DNA of 6,902 bases from Candidatus Dadabacteria bacterium RIFCSPHIGHO2_12_FULL_53_21 (GTDB lineage: Bacteria > Desulfobacterota_D > UBA1144 > Nemesobacterales > UBA2774): positions 1 to 6,902 of the forward strand of contig MFCJ01000081.1 of assembly GCA_001775255.1 (NCBI GenBank), read 5' to 3'. Below, in pieces: positions 5,686 to 6,902 of the stretch (its first letter is position 1; each line of letters begins with the position of its first letter). The notes beneath the pieces were generated by a model that did not search any database, had not been told where the DNA came from, and saw only the letters and a program-made list of their open reading frames with translations. Both the position numbers and the translations under genes were made by a program.

Positions 5686-5769
5686 CCTGACAGGACGGTG
5701 GATAAGGAAACATTCGGCTTTAATTAATGCCCCTTAATAAGAAAGTGGGATACAACGAAGGGTGCAATC

Positions 5770-5812
5770 AAAAAACCATGGCCGCATTTAACTCCGAATT
5801 TACAAACCGGCC
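5770..5812 (-). terminator. Weak candidate terminator after the enoyl-CoA hydratase gene
   Basis: On the minus strand, GGCCG (5808-5812) can pair with CGGCC (5780-5784), extended by TTT/AAA after a small internal loop, with a loop of about 15-20 nt. A run of six T follows (5770-5775), but only after four intervening bases. The stem is short, so termination may be partial. Together with the reductase promoter it suggests the two leftward genes are at least partly separate units. Confidence 0.35.
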
Positions 5813-5825
5813 GCGGTCGGGGTTA

Positions 5826-6611
5826 TTATTCACCCGTGAACATGGGTTCTCTCTTTTCTAAAAATGCCTTCATCCCCTCCACCCTGTCCTGAGAATCAAA
5901 ACAGAGCGAAACCAGGGTCTTTTCGAGGAGGAGCGCCTTCTGCAAGTCCATTTCCGAGCCGGCGTTAATAGCGGTTTTTGAGAGCCTCACTGCTATAGGA
6001 CCTCTTTTCGCAATCGCTCCAGCGAGCTTCTTGGCTTCGTTCATTACCTGATCGTGGGGGACTACCCTCTCGACAAGACCTATCCTGAGGGCCTCTTCGG
6101 CAGTAATCATCTCGCCGGTAAATACGAGCTCCTTGGTCTTACCGAGTCCGAGGATCCTGGTTATCCGCTGCGTCCCGCCCCACCCGGGGAATATGCCGAG
6201 CTTCACCTCGGGGAATCCGAGCCTCGCTTTCTCCGACGCGATCCTGATGTCGCATGTTAGCGCGAGCTCGCAGCCGCCGCCGAGAGCATATCCGTTTATA
6301 GCGGCGATAGAGGGGCATGGTTCGTTCTCTATAAGCTCGTACACCCTGTGGGCATAATTCACGTAGTCCTGGAAGTCTCTCTCCTTCATTTCGTTCATCT
6401 GCGCTATGTCGGCTCCGGCGACGAATGCCTTATCCCCGGCTCCGGTAATAATCAGCGCTTTTAACTCTTCCTTGGGCAGGACGTCCTCGAGAAACTCCCT
6501 CAGCTCACCGAGCGTGTCCCAATTGAGCGCGTTTAACACATGCGGACGGTTAATCGTGAGAATGCCTATACTGTTCGGTTCTCTTTCGTAGCTTATAAAT
6601 TCATATCCCAT
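5826..6611 (-). CDS. Enoyl-CoA hydratase / crotonase
   Basis: Cytoplasmic crotonase-fold enzyme of 261 aa, the usual length for a single-domain enoyl-CoA hydratase, adding water to trans-2-enoyl-CoA. Motifs: an N-terminal NRPHVLNALN (21-30); the oxyanion-hole segment FVAGADI (63-69, Ala67); NGYALGGGCELAL (106-118) with oxyanion Gly112 and catalytic Glu115; and FPEVKLGIFPGWGGTQR (133-149) with catalytic Glu135. Glu115 and Glu135 correspond to rat Glu144 and Glu164. The C-terminus FLEKREPMF is typical. Both glutamates are present, so hydratase activity is likely, with short-chain crotonyl-CoA a plausible but unproved substrate. Known crotonases give the (S)-3-hydroxy product, unlike the (R)-specific PhaJ hot-dog enzymes. 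The ATG at 6611 has AGGAGG 6 nt upstream. It is the first leftward gene, 220 nt before the reductase gene. Confidence 0.93.
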   Translation of the reverse strand: MGYEFISYEREPNSIGILTINRPHVLNALNWDTLGELREFLEDVLPKEELKALIITGAGDKAFVAGADIAQMNEMKERDFQDYVNYAHRVYELIENEPCPSIAAINGYALGGGCELALTCDIRIASEKARLGFPEVKLGIFPGWGGTQRITRILGLGKTKELVFTGEMITAEEALRIGLVERVVPHDQVMNEAKKLAGAIAKRGPIAVRLSKTAINAGSEMDLQKALLLEKTLVSLCFDSQDRVEGMKAFLEKREPMFTGE

Positions 6612-6656
6612 AAGACTCCTCCTCTACTATCTGATTGAGCACCCCTGCTGAAATGA

Positions 6657-6687
6657 ATATTAATTCAGGGTAAAAAGTACTTGTCAA
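6657..6687 (-). promoter_or_regulatory. Possible promoter of the enoyl-CoA hydratase gene
   Basis: On the minus strand, a perfect TTGACA (6682-6687) precedes an AT-rich stretch. The best -10 is TAATAT (6657-6662) at a long 19-nt spacing, or TTAATA (6658-6663) at 18 nt. The leader would be about 40 nt. Confidence 0.4.
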
Positions 6688-6902
6688 ACCCGGACCGGCT
6701 CAAAGAAAGGGCCGCTGTCCAAGATACGGTTCCCGCAGGATAACGGATAAAAAATACCGAATTCCAGCGGGAAAATTATAAGCGATATCAATCCTCTATA
6801 CACCGGGGGAAAAATTAGCTCCTCCGACGGATGGTACTTTGAGAGAATATTGTGTAATGTTTTTTTTGTTTAGCCGCAACTATAAAAATAAAACAATCAG
6901 CA
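6688..6902. other. Noncoding right flank with an imperfect inverted repeat
   Basis: No gene of useful length with an SD is seen on either strand. The stretch holds an imperfect inverted repeat (TTCCCGC at 6730-6736, GCGGGAA at 6767-6773, extended inward by GG/CC after one mismatch) without an adjacent U-tract. It also holds a T8 run (6860-6867) without a stem before it. The end is AT-rich and could be the regulatory region of a gene beyond the window. Confidence 0.45.

Noticed and set aside
4859..5737. Long plus-strand open frame of 292 codons antisense to the reductase gene
   Set aside because: It lies almost entirely opposite a clear SDR gene with intact motifs, has no SD, and its translation looks like no known protein. 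It is a shadow frame of GC-biased codons.
6767..6817. Short minus-strand frame upstream of the hydratase with a distant GGAGGAG
   Set aside because: It would have only about 34 codons, SD spacing of about 15 nt, and no recognisable sequence.
6860..6867. T8 run as a terminator for a leftover upstream gene
   Set aside because: No stem of useful size precedes it on either strand.
1..6902. CRISPR arrays, tRNA or rRNA genes, insertion sequences, prophage genes
   Set aside because: No regular direct repeats with spacers, no tRNA-like cloverleaf, no transposase motifs or terminal inverted repeats with target duplications were seen. The window looks like ordinary chromosomal metabolic DNA.

Overview
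The window comes from a Gram-negative bacterium of moderate GC content. It carries a Sec signal peptide on a periplasmic-type protein, an inner-membrane cytochrome c assembly protein, consensus sigma70-type promoters and strong Shine-Dalgarno (SD) sites. The style of several proteins (a short CcsA/HemX-like protein, a penicillin-binding-protein-activator-like periplasmic protein, a class III-type PhaC) suggests a deltaproteobacterium-like or Dadabacteria-like lineage. That placement is an impression from protein style, not a measurement.

Layout. (1) Positions 1-762, + strand: the 3' part of a cytochrome c biogenesis (CcsA/HemX-type) membrane protein, probably cut by the left window edge. (2) Positions 814-1959, - strand, convergent with it: an exported type 1 periplasmic-binding protein. 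(3) About 325 nt of divergent intergenic DNA ending in a near-consensus promoter. (4) Positions 2286-4761, + strand: the core of the window, a polyhydroxyalkanoate (PHA) storage cluster. It runs phasin-like gene, a small PhaE/PhaR-like gene (122 aa), a second small PhaE/PhaR-like gene (147 aa, overlapping the first by ATGA), then a class III/IV-size PHA synthase PhaC (355 aa, complete Cys-Asp-His triad). (5) A perfect 17-bp inverted repeat between convergent operons, probably a bidirectional terminator. (6) Positions 4850-6611, - strand: a FabG/PhaB-type 3-oxoacyl reductase and, upstream of it, a crotonase-type enoyl-CoA hydratase, each with its own likely promoter. (7) Positions 6612-6902: noncoding, no gene seen.

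How the genes work together (inference). The reductase can supply (R)-3-hydroxyacyl-CoA, PhaC polymerises it, and the two PhaE-like proteins are probable synthase partners. The phasin-like protein coats the granule, and the hydratase links fatty-acyl-CoA or crotonyl-CoA metabolism to the same pool. No beta-ketothiolase (PhaA) and no depolymerase lie in the window.

The most unusual point is the synthase partner. Instead of one PhaE of about 350 aa, there are two short tandem paralogues, and the second contains an internal duplication, so three copies of one helical module precede phaC.
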